NCBI RefSeq assembly: GCF_963082655.1
Contig: NC_081552.1
Span: forward strand, 59,190,561 to 59,254,560
DNA from: Stomoxys calcitrans
Taxonomy: Eukaryota > Arthropoda > Insecta > Diptera > Muscidae
Direction: 5' to 3'
DNA length: 64,000 bases
Shown in pieces: positions 11,341-22,555 of the stretch. A program made the position numbers and the translations under genes. The notes under the pieces were generated by a model. That model saw nothing but the letters and a program-made list of their open reading frames with translations, was not told where the DNA came from and made no database searches. Position 1 is the first letter of the stretch; each line of letters starts with the position of its first letter.

Positions 11341-11686
11341 GAGAGACTAGGAACTACCTTACACATTCCAGGAAACTGGAATCTGTGGGAAACCCTTTAA
11401 CGATATGTGAGCATTCCAAACCTATGTGACGTAATCTAGGCTTGAAGAGGTTTACCGCTTTGCCGTCACTGGCTAGAACAGACGTCTCAGTCATTATGTC
11501 CCAGGGAATTCTAAAGCGGGGGAGCTTGAGAGACTAGGAACTACCTCACACATTCCAGGGAAACTGGAATCTGTGGGTATGCCTCTAACGACATGTGAGC
11601 ATTCTAAAACTATTTGACCTAATCTAGACTTGAAGAGGTCTACCGATTTGCCGTCACTGGCTAGAACAGACGTCTCAGTCATTGTG
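11313..11686 (+). repeat. 187 bp internal duplication in the LINE
   Basis: The stretch starting CCCAGGGAATTCTTAAGCGG at 11313 recurs at 11500 as CCCAGGGAATTCTAAAGCGG and runs to the same point, GACGTCTCAGTCATT. The copies differ at roughly one base in ten, so the duplication is old. It repeats the end of RNase H and the segment behind it. Confidence 0.8.
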
Positions 11687-11945
11687 TCTGTCATGACAGG
11701 CCACTGTCTAATAGGAAAACATGCAGACAGACTAAAGATTGCCCGCAACGACTTTTGCAGAAGCTGTGAGGAAATTGAAGGAGAAGAGTCTATACAGCAC
11801 CTTTTGTGTGTTTCCCGCACTGGCAGTCAGAAGGAGTTTAAATTCTTATTCTTTTGAGAACCTGTCTAATTTAGCGGATGTGAACATTCGCAAGTTGTTG
11901 GGCTTTTTAAAGCGATCTGGATGGTTTAATGGTAGGAACTAGAAA
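11630..11945 (+). pseudogene. LINE C-terminal Cys-rich tail
   Basis: Readable pieces are VIVSVMTGHCLIGKHADRLK, NDFCRSCEEIEGEESIQHL with LLCV, and NLADVNIRKLLGFLKRSGWF ending at TAG. The C..C...H..C pattern and the last helix ending in GWF are found at the C-terminus of RNase H-bearing fly LINEs. A frameshift lies near 11820. Confidence 0.7.
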
Positions 11946-12238
11946 TCCTCCTTCTTCTGTTCCTAGGGTACCACAATGGACGAAAACGTCTAAACGACTG
12001 TCACTTAAACCTAACCTAACCTAGAGACAATATTCGAAATATCATAATACATGTTAGCCCAATATATAGGTTTCCGGGCTGAACCTCACCAATTTCAATA
12101 TTTTATTAGAACGTAAGATTTTCAGAATCAAATTCTGTGTTCCTTGTTCAGTGTTCATCTTTAATCTTAAAATAAGCACAAATGTCCGATTAGAGATTTT
12201 TAAATTTTGCCAACCATCTATCTATTTATATATTTATA

Positions 12239-14118
12239 CTAGCTGACACGGGGCCGCTCCGCTGCGCCTTCTTTTACTTTATATGGGACAAAAGTTTCCT
12301 TGGAACATTTATTTTCGACAATTGATGAAATAAGTGAAACACCATGCTACGAAAATAGTACAATATATCGCTTGACTAACAGTTTAACAATATAAGTGCC
12401 TTTATCTGAATCCCATATGATCTTTATTGGCCTACGAATTTAAGTTTGGATGTAAGGTGTACTCCATTCTTAAAATACTTCATTTCAGCCCGATATTCTC
12501 ATGATTTATGATTTAGGGGTGTTTTCGGGGGAGAGGTGGTCCCCCAGATAATTGGCCCTGAAAAAATATCAGCACCGTGATCTTCTCTCAAATACCATTT
12601 ATTTAAACCCCATATTGCCATTGGCTTAAGAGGAGTTTACAGGATGAGGTGTCCCCCAAACACATGACCCAGAAATATGTTATCAAATTAGTTTTCTAAT
12701 CTCAAATACCTTTCATTTGAGCCACATATTGGCGAAAAATTTGTTCCCTTAGGGGGTGTTTTGGGAAAGGGGTGATGCCCTACATACATGATCCTACATT
12801 TGAATATCGAGTTCGTATTCTACTCCCAAATACCTTTATTTGAGCCCCATATTGCGATGGTCACTAAAAAATAGCTGTTTGTGGGGTATTTTGCGAAAGG
12901 GGTAGACCCCCAGAAAATTGGTTCCGAAAATGGGTATCAATTCTTGCTCTACCCCCAATACCTTTCATTTCGGTAAATATGACCGAGTTAGGTGTGTTTT
13001 GGGGAGTGGGGAGGTCCCCCAAATTCTAAGCCCGGAAAATATATCAGCAATGTACTCGATTCTCATATATCTATATATCATTTATTTAAACCCCATATTG
13101 CTATTGCCCTCGAAATTGGATATCAAATTCGTTTTCTAATCTCATTTAAACTCCTTATTGCAAAGTCAGCAAATATGTCCAGTTTGGGGTATTGGCCCTA
13201 AAAACAATGAATATTTAGTTCCACTCTCTTTAAGACCCAAATTGTCTTGGTGAGCAAATACGTCTTATTTGGGGGTTGTTATGGTGGTGGGACGTGCGCT
13301 AGACAATTGTTGATATCAGATACGTGGTTTTCTCCCACATACCTTTAATTTGAGCCCCATATTTCCATAGTCGGCAAACATGATCGGCTTGGGGGGTGTT
13401 TTGGGGATGGGCGGCCACTCAGTGAGTTGGTCTTGAAAATATATATCCGATTCGTGTTCCACTTTAAAAACCCTCTTATTTGAGCCTCATTATTTGCAAT
13501 AGTCAGAAAATACTATTTGGGTGGTGTTGTGGGGGTGGGGTTGCCCCATAAACACTTTTCCCGAATATTGATATAAAATTCGTGCTTTACTCCCAAAGAC
13601 GTCTCATTTGAGCCCCATTTCGCTTTGGTCGTCAATTTGTCTCCTTTGGGGGATGTTTTTGGTGAGAGGCGGCCCCCAGTAAATAAGTCCCGTTTGGGGG
13701 GTGTTTTGGGAAAGGGGTGGACCCCCCGAAACGTGGTCCCACATTTGGATATCAGATTCGTATTCTACTCGCAAATACCTTTCATTTGAGCCCCATATTG
13801 CCATGGTCAGTAAATATGTCCGATTTGAGGGTGTTTTGGGGCTTGGGGTGGTCCCCCTAGCACTTGGTCCGACAATTGGATATCAGATACGTTTTCTTAT
13901 CCTGAATACCTTTCTTTTGAGTCATATTGTCGTGATTGGTGTAAATATATGTTTGGTAGGTTTTAGGGTGGGGCGGCCCCCCTAGGTACCCCATCCGAAA
14001 TTTGGATAGCAAATTTTTAATTTTAGGGTACTATATGAGAGCACACAAAATTTCGCTTAAATCGCACCACCAATCTCCGAGATCTGGCGTTTCTGAAAAT
14101 TAGGGTAAGGGGGAGAGT
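12239..14118 (-). mobile_element. Family C Helitron-like, CTAG end intact
   Basis: On the minus strand it ends ...GCGGCCCCGTGTCAGCTAG followed by T, the Helitron 3' rule. The interior is about twelve ~130 bp units (CCTTTCATTTGAGCCCCATA; GGGGTGTTTTGGG; CGTATTCTACTC). The 5' end is replaced by an A element at 14119. Together with 14763-16731 it forms an inverted pair. Confidence 0.75.
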
Positions 14119-14424
14119 GGAGGGCGCAATTCTTAATTGATTTAGCTGAAATTTTGTACAACGCCTTTTCCCATGACCTTTAACATGGGTGCCAAATTTG
14201 TTCAAATAAGTCCATTACCTAATATAGCTCCCATATAAACCTATCTCTTGATTTTACTTCTTGAAGCAATTCTTATCATTATCCTGTGTTTGCCTATAAA
14301 AAGATGCCGGCCAAATAACTTGTTTTACCTACAATAAGATTCCGGGCAAAGAATTTGAGATATGCGATCCATGTTGAAGGGTATATAAGATTCGGCCCAG
14401 CCGAACTTAGCACGCTTTTACTTG
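14119..14424 (+). mobile_element. Family A 3'-end fragment
   Basis: One damaged internal unit is followed by GAAGGGTATATAAGATTCGG, the palindrome TTCGGCCCAGCCGAA (one mismatch) and CACGCTTTTACTTG. It interrupts the family C Helitron on its left. Confidence 0.75.
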
Positions 14425-14762
14425 TTTTATCACATTTGTTGGTGAACCCTTATAAATGTTGGTGAACCCAAAAAAAAAAACCAATTCCCAATTCCAGTTT
14501 GCTTTACGAAATTGCTATTTTAATTAACGAATGTAAACATTATTTTTGTTGCTTGGCGCTTTATTATGTGTGTAACGCAATTGCGCTTTTTTGCATACAT
14601 TTTTAAGCGAGGTAAGTTGATTTTGTATATCTTGGTGGTGTCCCGTAAATATTTTATGTTGATCACTGAAAAAGTGTTATTGTGTCATGGCAAATTGTAT
14701 ACATGAAACTAATGACATTTTATTTGTCCAAAAATTGATTGACAGTTCTTTACATATAAAAA
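14425..14762. other. Unassigned spacer between inverted C copies
   Basis: It is AT-rich. A short direct repeat, TTGGTGAACCC, occurs twice near 14450. I see no open frame of note and no repeat I can name. A6-A10 runs occur near 14470. Confidence 0.4.
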
Positions 14763-16731
14763 TCAATTTGTGTTTGTTTGTATGTTTGTGTGTTCCTTAC
14801 AGACTCAGAAAAGGCTGAACCGATTTTCTTGAAATTTTCACAGATGGTGCATAATGACCCCTTGGGGAAAATAGGGCACTACATTTTTTGATATCTGAAG
14901 GGGGGGGGGGGTGGGGGGGGACCTCCCCCTTACCCTAATTTTCAGAAACGCCAGATCTCGGAGATGGGTCGTGTGATTTAAATTTGAAATTTTTCGAAAT
15001 TTTGTGTGCTCTTATATAGTACCCTAAAATTAAACATTTGGTATCCAAATTTCGGATGGGTTACCTAGGGGGCTACCCCATCCTAAAACCTACCAAACAT
15101 ATATTTAGACCAATCACGACAATATGACTCAAAAGAAAGGTATTTAGGATAAGAAAATGTATCTGATATCCAATTGTCGGACCAAGTGTTAGGGGGGCCA
15201 CCCCAACCCCCAAAACACCCCTAAATCGGACGTATTTACTGATCAAGGCAATATACGACTCAAATGAAAGGTATTAACGAGTAAAATACGAATCTATTAT
15301 CCAAATGTGGGACCACGTCTCGGGGGGTCCACCCCTTTCCCAAACCGCCCCACAAATTGGACTTATTTTCTGACCATGGGAATATGGGTCTTAAATAAAA
15401 GGTATTTGAATGCAGATTACGAATCTGATATCCAAATATGGGACCAAGTGTTTGGGGGCCGATTCTCCCCAATAATATCCCCCAAAGGGGACAAATTTAC
15501 GACCATAGCAATATGGGGTTCAAATGAAAGGTCTTTGGGAGTAAAGCACGAATTTGATATCAATATTCGGGAAAAGTGTCTATGGGGCCACCCCACCCCC
15601 ACAGCACCACCCAAATTGGAAGTATTTGCTGACTATTGCAATATGAGGCTCAAATAAGAGGGTTTTTAGACTGGAACATGAATCCGATATATATTTTCAA
15701 GGCCAACTCACTGAGTGGCCGCCCATCCCCCAAAACACCTCCCTAACCGGTCATGTTTGCCGACTATAGAAATATGAGGCTCAAATTAAAGGTATTTAGG
15801 AGTAGACCACGTATCTGATATCAACATTAGGGACCAACTGCCTAGCGGACGTCCCACCACCATAACAACCCCCAAATAGGACGTATATGCTCACCAAGAC
15901 AATTTGGGTTTTAAGGAGTGTGGAACTAAATATTTATAGTTTTTAGGACCAATACCCCAAACCGGACATATTTGCTGACTTTTGCAATAAGGAGTTTAAA
16001 AGAGATTAGAAAACGAAATTGATATCCAATTTTGAGGCCAATGGCAATATGGGGTTCAAATAAATGATATATAGATATATGAGAATAGAGCACATTGATG
16101 ATATATTTCCCCAAGCTCCACTTTGACACCGACCATGTCAATGTGGAGCTTAAATAAAAAGTATTGGGAGGTAGAGCAAAAATTTATACCCACTTTCGGA
16201 ACCAATTTTCTGGGGGTCTACCTCTTCCCCAAAATACCCACAAACAGCAATTTTTTTGTGATCATCGCAATATGGGGCTCAAATAAAGGTACTTGGGAGT
16301 AGAATATGAATTTGATATCCAATTGTAGGACCAAGTATTTAGGGCATTACCACTTCCCCAAAACACCCCCGAAAGGGTAATTTTTTTTAAACTCCCCTAA
16401 ACCGATGGCAATATGGGGTTTAAATAAATGATATTTGAAAGAAGAGCACGATGCTGATATTTTTTCAGAGCCAAGTCTATGGGGGACCACCTTACCCCCG
16501 AAAACACCTCTAAATCAGATATCATGAGAATATCGGGCTGAAATAAAGTATTTGAAATTCGTAGACCAATTAAGATCACATGGGTTTCAGACAAAGGCAC
16601 TTTATTGTTAAACTGTTTGTCAAGCGTATTTTACTAAAAGCTTTTTAATTGTCAAAAATAAATATTCCAAAGGAAATTTTGTTCCATATAAAGTAAAAGA
16701 AGGCGCAGCGGAGCGGGCCCGGGTTAGCTAG
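14763..16731 (+). mobile_element. Family C Helitron-like, both ends present
   Basis: The left end is A|TCAATTTGTGTTTG and the right end is GGGCCCGGGTTAGCTAG|T, matching the canonical Helitron signature (5' TC, 3' CTAG, insertion between A and T, no target duplication). The length is 1,969 bp. Inside are ~130 bp units with G-rich blocks and a G run near 14900. An 8 bp palindrome, CGGGCCCG, lies 10 bases before the 3' terminus, where Helitrons usually have a short hairpin. It encodes no Rep/helicase, so it is non-autonomous. Confidence 0.75.
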
Positions 16732-16732
16732 T

Positions 16733-16985
16733 AGGGTATATAATTTGTGTACCCACCACCATATGATAAGGGTATACATCTATTCACTCCATTTGTAACG
16801 CCTCGAAATATTCGCCTAACACCCCATAAAGTATATATATTCTTGATCGTCTCCACGTTGTGAGTCGATCTAGCCATGTCCGTCCGTCCGTCTGTCCAAA
16901 TCACGATAGCGGTCAAACGTGTAGAGCTAGCCGCTTGAAATTTTACACAGATACTTAATATTGATGTGGGTCGTTGATGATTGCA
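16733..16985 (+). mobile_element. Family A2 5' fragment
   Basis: It starts TACCCACCACCATATGATAA and carries the core CCCCATAAAGTATATATATT, then CGATCTAGCCATGTCCGTCC with a short array, and ACACAGATACTTAATATTG. It ends after the first partial unit, next to the mariner relic. Confidence 0.7.
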
Positions 16986-16999
16986 ATGAGCAAATATTA

Positions 17000-18013
17000 A
17001 TCATCGAAAATCGCTGTATTGTTTTTTTAATATTCCCCATGAAGATCTATTCAATTTTGCATGCGTTTGAACCTATTATCGAAGCACTTTTGCCACTCTG
17101 ATTGAGGTATCTCCAAAACATACATTCTGATCGCATCAAACGCTTCCTCAGGTGTCGAAAAACGTTGACCTCTCATTTTATTTTTTACGTATGGTAAATA
17201 AAAAGAAGTCATTCGGTGACAAGTTATGACTTACGGCGGATGTCTCATCAAATCAATGTTTTGAGTGATCAAAAATGCAGTTCTTTGAGCAGATGTGTGA
17301 GAACTCGCACTGTCGTAGTGAAGAGTGATCCGTCTTCGGCGGTTGATTTTCCTGGTTTTTTGGAAGACTGCTGGCATAAAAATTTTTATGTACCACTCTG
17401 AATTGACTGTTCTACGTGGTTTTTGTCGTACGATTTCGACATGTCCAGTTTTTCGAAAATAAACAGGCAATCATTTACTTGAAAGTGCTATGCCTATACA
17501 GTCGACTGATGTTTACTTTTAAGTTCATACGCGTACGTCCACGATTTATCCCATCACTATGTCATAGACGTGTTTCGAAAAACCGAGATCGTTTTTTTGG
17601 AGTATTTCTTTCGAACTTTTGAAACGAGCGAACAAATTTTTTGACGGTCAAATGTTCATGTAAAATTGAATATATGCTGGTCCCACTTATGCCAATGGTT
17701 GTCTCAATCTCACGATAGGTCTTGACGATCTTGCAATATCATCATCATCATAAATGTTTTTTGGAACAACAACTGATTTTAGACAACCTTCACGAAATTC
17801 GTCTTGGAGTGAACTACGACCTCGGTTAAATTCACCATACCATTGGCAAACACTGGTCTTTGATAGAAGGTCATCGCCAAAAATTGAATTAAGTTCATCG
17901 ATGCACTGTTGTTGAATTAATTCATGTCGAAAGTTGTGAAAAGTAATCGCACGAAAATGTTTACGATTTAATTCCATTTTTTTTGCGGATTGAGTTGGCA
18001 GATTGAAACACAA
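17000..18013 (-). pseudogene. mariner transposase pseudogene (irritans-like)
   Basis: The N-terminal DNA-binding part is open from a start codon at 17977: MELNRKHFRAITFHNFRHEL, CIDELNSIFGDD, EFNRGRSSLQDEFREG and VVPKNI. After frameshifts the three catalytic aspartates of a DD34D enzyme can still be seen: DKSWTYAYE, ITLHYDSASSHTSAQ and LSPNDFFLF. VRQKPRRTVNSEWY and INRRRRI between them also fit irritans-group mariners. There are stops in the middle third. I see no clear terminal inverted repeats or TA duplication, so the ends are approximate. Confidence 0.8.
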
Positions 18014-18079
18014 GAGTTATTCAATCCCGAAATATAAAAGGACACCCTCATATATACAACAAATTTCTATAGAATAAAA

Positions 18080-19545
18080 CAAGTAAAAGCGTGCTAAGTT
18101 CGGCCGGGCCGAATCTTATATACCCTCCACCATGGATCGCATTTGTCGAGTTGTTTTCCCGGCATCTCTTCCTAGACTAAAAAGGATATAAGAAAAGAGT
18201 TGCTCTGCTATTAAAACGATATCAAGATATGGTCCGGTTCGGACCACAAATAAATTATATGTTGGAGACCTGTGTAAAATGTCAGCCAATTCGAATAAGA
18301 ATTGCGCCCTTTGTGGGCTCAAGAAGTAAAATAGAGAGATCGATTTATATGGGAGCTGTATCGGCCTATAGACCCATTCAGACCATAATAAACACGTATG
18401 TTAATGGTCATGAGAGAATCCGTCGTACAAAATTTCAGGCAAATCGGATAATAATTGCGACTTCTAGAGGCTCAAGAAGTCAAGATCCCAGATCGGTCTA
18501 TATGGCAGCCATATCAGGTTAGGAACCGACTTGTACTTTTTTTTACATAGTTGTTGAAAGTAACAATAAAAAACGTCTTGCGAAATTTCAGCCAAATCGG
18601 ATAGGAATTGCGCCCTCTAGAAACTCAAGAAGTCAATTCCCCAGATCTGTTTATATGACAGCTATATCAGGTTATGAACCGATTTGAACCATATTTGACA
18701 CAGTTGTTGGATATCATAACAAAATACTACGTGCCAAAATTCATTCAAATCGGATAGGAATTGCGCCCTCTAGAGGCTCAAAAAGTCAAGACCCAAGATC
18801 GGTTTATATGGCAGCTATATCAGGTTATGGACCGATTTGAACCATACTTGGCACAGTTTTTGGATATCATAACAAAACACGTCATGCAAAATTTTATTCT
18901 GATCGGATTAGAATTGCGCACGCTAGAGGCTCAAGAAGTCAAGACCCAAGATCGGTTTATATGGCAGCTATATCAGGTTATGGACCGATTTGAACCATAC
19001 TCGGCACAGTTGTTGGATATAATAACAAAACACGTCGTGCAAAATTTCATTCAAATCGGATAAGAATTGCGCCTTCTAGAGGCTCAAGAAGTCAAGACCC
19101 AAGATCGGTTTTAATGGCAGCTATATCAGGTTATGTACCGATTTGAACCATACTTGGCACAGTTGTTGGATATCATAACAAAACACGTCGTGCAAAATTT
19201 CATTCTGATCGGATAAGAATTGCGCACTCTAGAGGCTCAAGAAGTCAAGACCCAAGATCGGTTTATATGGCAGCTATATCAAAACATGGACCGATATGGC
19301 CCATTTACAATACCAACCGACCTACACTAACAAGAAGTATTTATGCAAAATTTCAAGCGGCTAGCTTTACTCCTTCGGAAGTTAGCGTGCTTTCGACAGA
19401 CAGACGGACGGACGGACGGACAGACGGACGGACGGACAGATGGACGGACATGGCTAGATCGACATAAAATTTCACGACGATCAAGAATATATATACTTTA
19501 TGGGGTCTCAGATGAATGTTTCGAGTAGTTGTATGGTGGAGGGTA
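18080..19545 (-). mobile_element. mini-me/Helentron-like family A, full-length type
   Basis: It starts CAAGTAAAAGCGTGC with the palindrome TTCGGCCGGGCCGAA and TATACCCTCCACCAT. About seven ~155 bp units follow, then an array at 19397-19456 that mixes GACA with GACG units. It ends GTATGGTGGAGGGTATA, with a small deletion of the usual bases before ATGGTGG. Open frames reading SRSQDPRSVYMAAIS come from the repeat unit. Confidence 0.85.
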
Positions 19546-19676
19546 TAAAAATTGGAGAAAAATCTTTTTAGTAAAAATGTTGACAAAATTTTGGAATAGG
19601 AATATGAAACATATTTTTCGCGTGATGTAAATAAAGGCGCATCAAAACGGGCTTGGTTCAGAAATCTATTAAATAA

Positions 19677-20045
19677 CAAGTAAACAGGCGCAAAGTTCGG
19701 CCGGGTAGAACTTTGGATACTCAACACCTCGGGTATATATATAAACCACCTTTCATCAAAATGCGGTGAAAATTGCACACCTTATGTCCCATAGCAGTTA
19801 TATCGAAATATGCTCCGATCTGGACCAAATACTAGTAAGTACAAGTCATTGTTCAATTGTGTATAACAAAATATTGGTCTTTTTAGTAGCTATATCTAAA
19901 AATAAACCAATCTGAACCATATACGACTCGGATGTCGAAAAGCCTAACATAAGTCATTGTGTCAAATTTCAGTGAAATCGGATCATAAATGCGCCTTTAT
20001 GGGGACAAGACTTTTAATCGAGATACATGACAGCTTTATCCAAAG
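19677..20045 (-). mobile_element. Family B 3'-end fragment
   Basis: It starts CAAGTAAACAGGCGC, then TTCGGCCGGGTAGAA (palindrome with mismatches), GGATACTCAACACCTCGGG and AAACCACCTTTCATC. Two internal units follow, and it stops near CATGACAGCTTTATCC, where a C element begins. The 130 bases before it are AT-rich and unassigned. Confidence 0.7.
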
Positions 20046-20054
20046 CTGTCATGT

Positions 20055-20826
20055 AGACCAGATCTCGGAGATGGGTGGTGCGCTTTAAGCGAAATTTTGT
20101 GTGCTCTCATATAGTACCCTAAAAATAAAAATTTGGTATAAAAATTTCGGATGAGATACCTAGGGGGGCCGCCCCAGCCTAAAACCTACCAAACATATAT
20201 TTAGGCCAATCACGACAATATGGGGCTCAAATGAAAGGTATTAAGGATAAGAAAACGTATCTGATATCCATTTGTCGAACCAAGTGCTAGGGGGACCACC
20301 CCAAGCCCCAAATCACCCCTAAATCGGACATATTTACCGACCATGGCAATATGGGAATCAAATAAAAGGTATTTGCAAGTAGAATACGAATCTGATATCC
20401 AAATGTGGGACCACGTTCCTGGGGATCCACCCCTTTCCCAAACCCCCCCTCCCCCCAAGAAAAAAGACCATGCCAATATGTGGCTCAAATGAAAGGTATT
20501 AGAGATTAGAAAACGAATTTGATAACCTATTTTGCGCCATGTGTTTCGGGGGACGCCTCATCGTGTAAACTCCCCTAAACGAATGACAAAATGGGGTTTA
20601 ATGACATGGTATTTGAGAAAATAGCACGATGCTGATATTTTTTCAGGGCCAAATGTCTGGGGGACCACCTCACCCCCGAATACACCCCTAAATGAGAGAA
20701 AACAAAATATCTGGCTGAAAAAAGTAAAAAAGAAAAAAGTAAAAAAGAAAGTAAGAAAGAAAAAAGTGAAAAAAGCTCTTTAATTGCCGAAAAGAAGGCG
20801 CAGCGGAGCGGGCCCGGGTCAGCTAG
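20055..20826 (+). mobile_element. Family C Helitron-like, internally deleted
   Basis: It ends GGGCCCGGGTCAGCTAG|T at 20826, the Helitron 3' end. The 5' TC end is missing. Four units are readable. A purine-rich tract of AAAGTAAAAAAG repeats at about 20720-20775 replaces part of the usual tail. Confidence 0.7.
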
Positions 20827-20828
20827 TA

Positions 20829-21452
20829 AAGTATATATATTCTTGGTCGTCAAGACATTTTAAGTCGATCTAGCCATGTCCATTCGTCTTCCTTCCTTCC
20901 TTACTTTCGAAGGAGTAAAGCTAGCCGCTTGAAATTTTGCACAAATAATTTTTATTAGTGTAGGTCGGTTGGGATTGTAAATGGGCTATATCGGTCTATG
21001 TTTTATATAGCTGTCATATAAACCGATCTTGAATCTTGACTTCTTTGGCCACTAGAAGACACAATTCTCTTCCGATTTGGCTGAAATTTTGCATGAAATG
21101 TTTTATTATGCTGAGTATGGTTGAAATCGGTTTAAAACCTGATATAGCTGTCAAGAAACCTATATAGGGTTTTGACTTCTTGAACGTCTAGTGGGCGTAA
21201 TTATCATCTGATTTGGCTGAAATTTTGTACAACGGCTTCTCTCAACACGGCTTTGACAACATATGTGTCAAATATGGTCCGAATCGGTCTATAGCCTGAT
21301 ACAGCTCCCATATAAACCGATCTCTCTATTTTGCTTCTTGAGCTTCTAAAGGGTGTAATTCTTACTCGAATTGGTTGCAATTTTACACAATGACTTGTAC
21401 TATGGTCACCAACATTCAATCAATTATGGCCCGAATCGGACCATAACTTGTT
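20829..21452 (+). mobile_element. Family A fragment
   Basis: It begins in the core (AGTATATATATTCTTGGTCG), and the array is altered to CTTCCTTCCTTCC. Three internal units follow, the last with TTGCTTCTTGAGCTTCTAAA. Both ends are missing. Confidence 0.65.
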
Positions 21453-22490
21453 TTTTCTGCATTTTCATACGCACCACGAAGGATGGGGGTACATTAATTT
21501 TGTCATTCCGTTTGCAACACATCGAAATATCCATTTCCGACCCTATAAAGTCTATATATTCTTGATAAGCTTAAAAATCTAAGACGATATAGACATGTCC
21601 GTCTGTCTGTCTGTTAAAATCACGCTACAGTCTTTGAAAATAAACATATTGAGCTCAAACTTTGCACAGATTCTTTGTTTTTTCACGGGCAGGTTAAGTT
21701 CGAAGATATCGGACTATATCTTGATATAGCCCCCAAATAGACCGATCCTCCGACTTAAGGTTCTGGGCCCATAAAAAGCGCACTAATTGTCCGATGTCAG
21801 TGAGTTGTGGTAGGCCCCTCGAAATCCTTCAATAATTTGGCCCAGATCGGTGCATGTTCAGATATAGCTACCATATAGCTATGGTAGCTACCATAGATCG
21901 ATCTTTCGATTTAAAGTTTTATGCCCATGAAAGGTGCGTTTATTGTCCGATCTGTTTTTAATTTGGCCTAGATCGATTCAGGTTTGGTTATAGCAGCCAC
22001 ATAGACCCATCTCTCGATATAAGACTTTGTCCCATAAAAGACGCATTTATTGTCCGATGTCGCCGAAATTTGGGATAGGGAGTTGTGCTAGGCCCATTGA
22101 TATTCTTCTTCAATTTGGCCTAGATCGGTTCAGATTTGGATATAGCCACCATATAGATCAATCTCTTGATTTAAAGTCTTGGCCCCATAAAAGGCACATT
22201 TATAATCCTGCTTCGCTAAAATTTGACACAGTGACTTATGTTTAAAATTGGTCTAAAATTGGATATAGGTACCAAAAATACCAATATTTTGTTCTACAAA
22301 ATTGAACAATGACGTGTACTTATTAGACCACTCAATGTCCGTGCCGAATTTGGTCCAAACCGCACCATATTTCGATATAGCTGCTATGGGGGCAGAAATT
22401 ACGGAATTTTAACCGGATTATGATAAAAGGTGGTTTACATATAGACGAGAGGTGGTAGGTAACCAATATTCGGCCCGGCCGAGTGGTGTC
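21453..22490 (+). mobile_element. Family B element
   Basis: It runs from GCACCACGAAGGATGGGGG through the core (CCGACCCTATAAAGTCTATA), a short array (GTCCGTCTGTCTGTCTG), and five units containing ATATAGCCACCATATAGATC. It ends near AACCAATATTCGGCCCGGCCGAG. An extra small palindrome, AGCTACCATA/TATGGTAGCT, lies at 21866-21889. Confidence 0.7.
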
Positions 22491-22555
22491 TGCATATGCC
22501 ATTGGCCAAAAATTTTATTTGTCCCCATCGCATTGTGTTTTGTTGTATACAAAAA

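Larger units (their letters stand above)
8457..12027 (+). mobile_element. Decayed LINE with RNase H (I/LOA-like)
   Basis: The domain order is ORF1 (DUF4780-like), endonuclease, reverse transcriptase, RNase H, and a Cys-rich C-terminal tail. The 3' end carries CCTAACCTAACCTAGA, typical of dipteran LINE tails. Every domain is broken by stops and frameshifts. The 5' end is truncated inside ORF1 at the junction with family B. RT plus RNase H places it in the I/LOA/Jockey group; the exact clade cannot be set by eye. Confidence 0.8.

Noticed and set aside
18229..19063. Recurrent ~70-150 codon frames with RSRSQDPRSVYMAAIS-type repeats
   Set aside because: They follow the ~150 bp repeat units of families A and B, appear in several frames and strands, and have no independent start or codon signal.
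20720..20780. Purine tract of AAAGTAAAAAAG as a regulatory site
   Set aside because: It lies inside a family C copy and looks like simple-sequence expansion of its tail.
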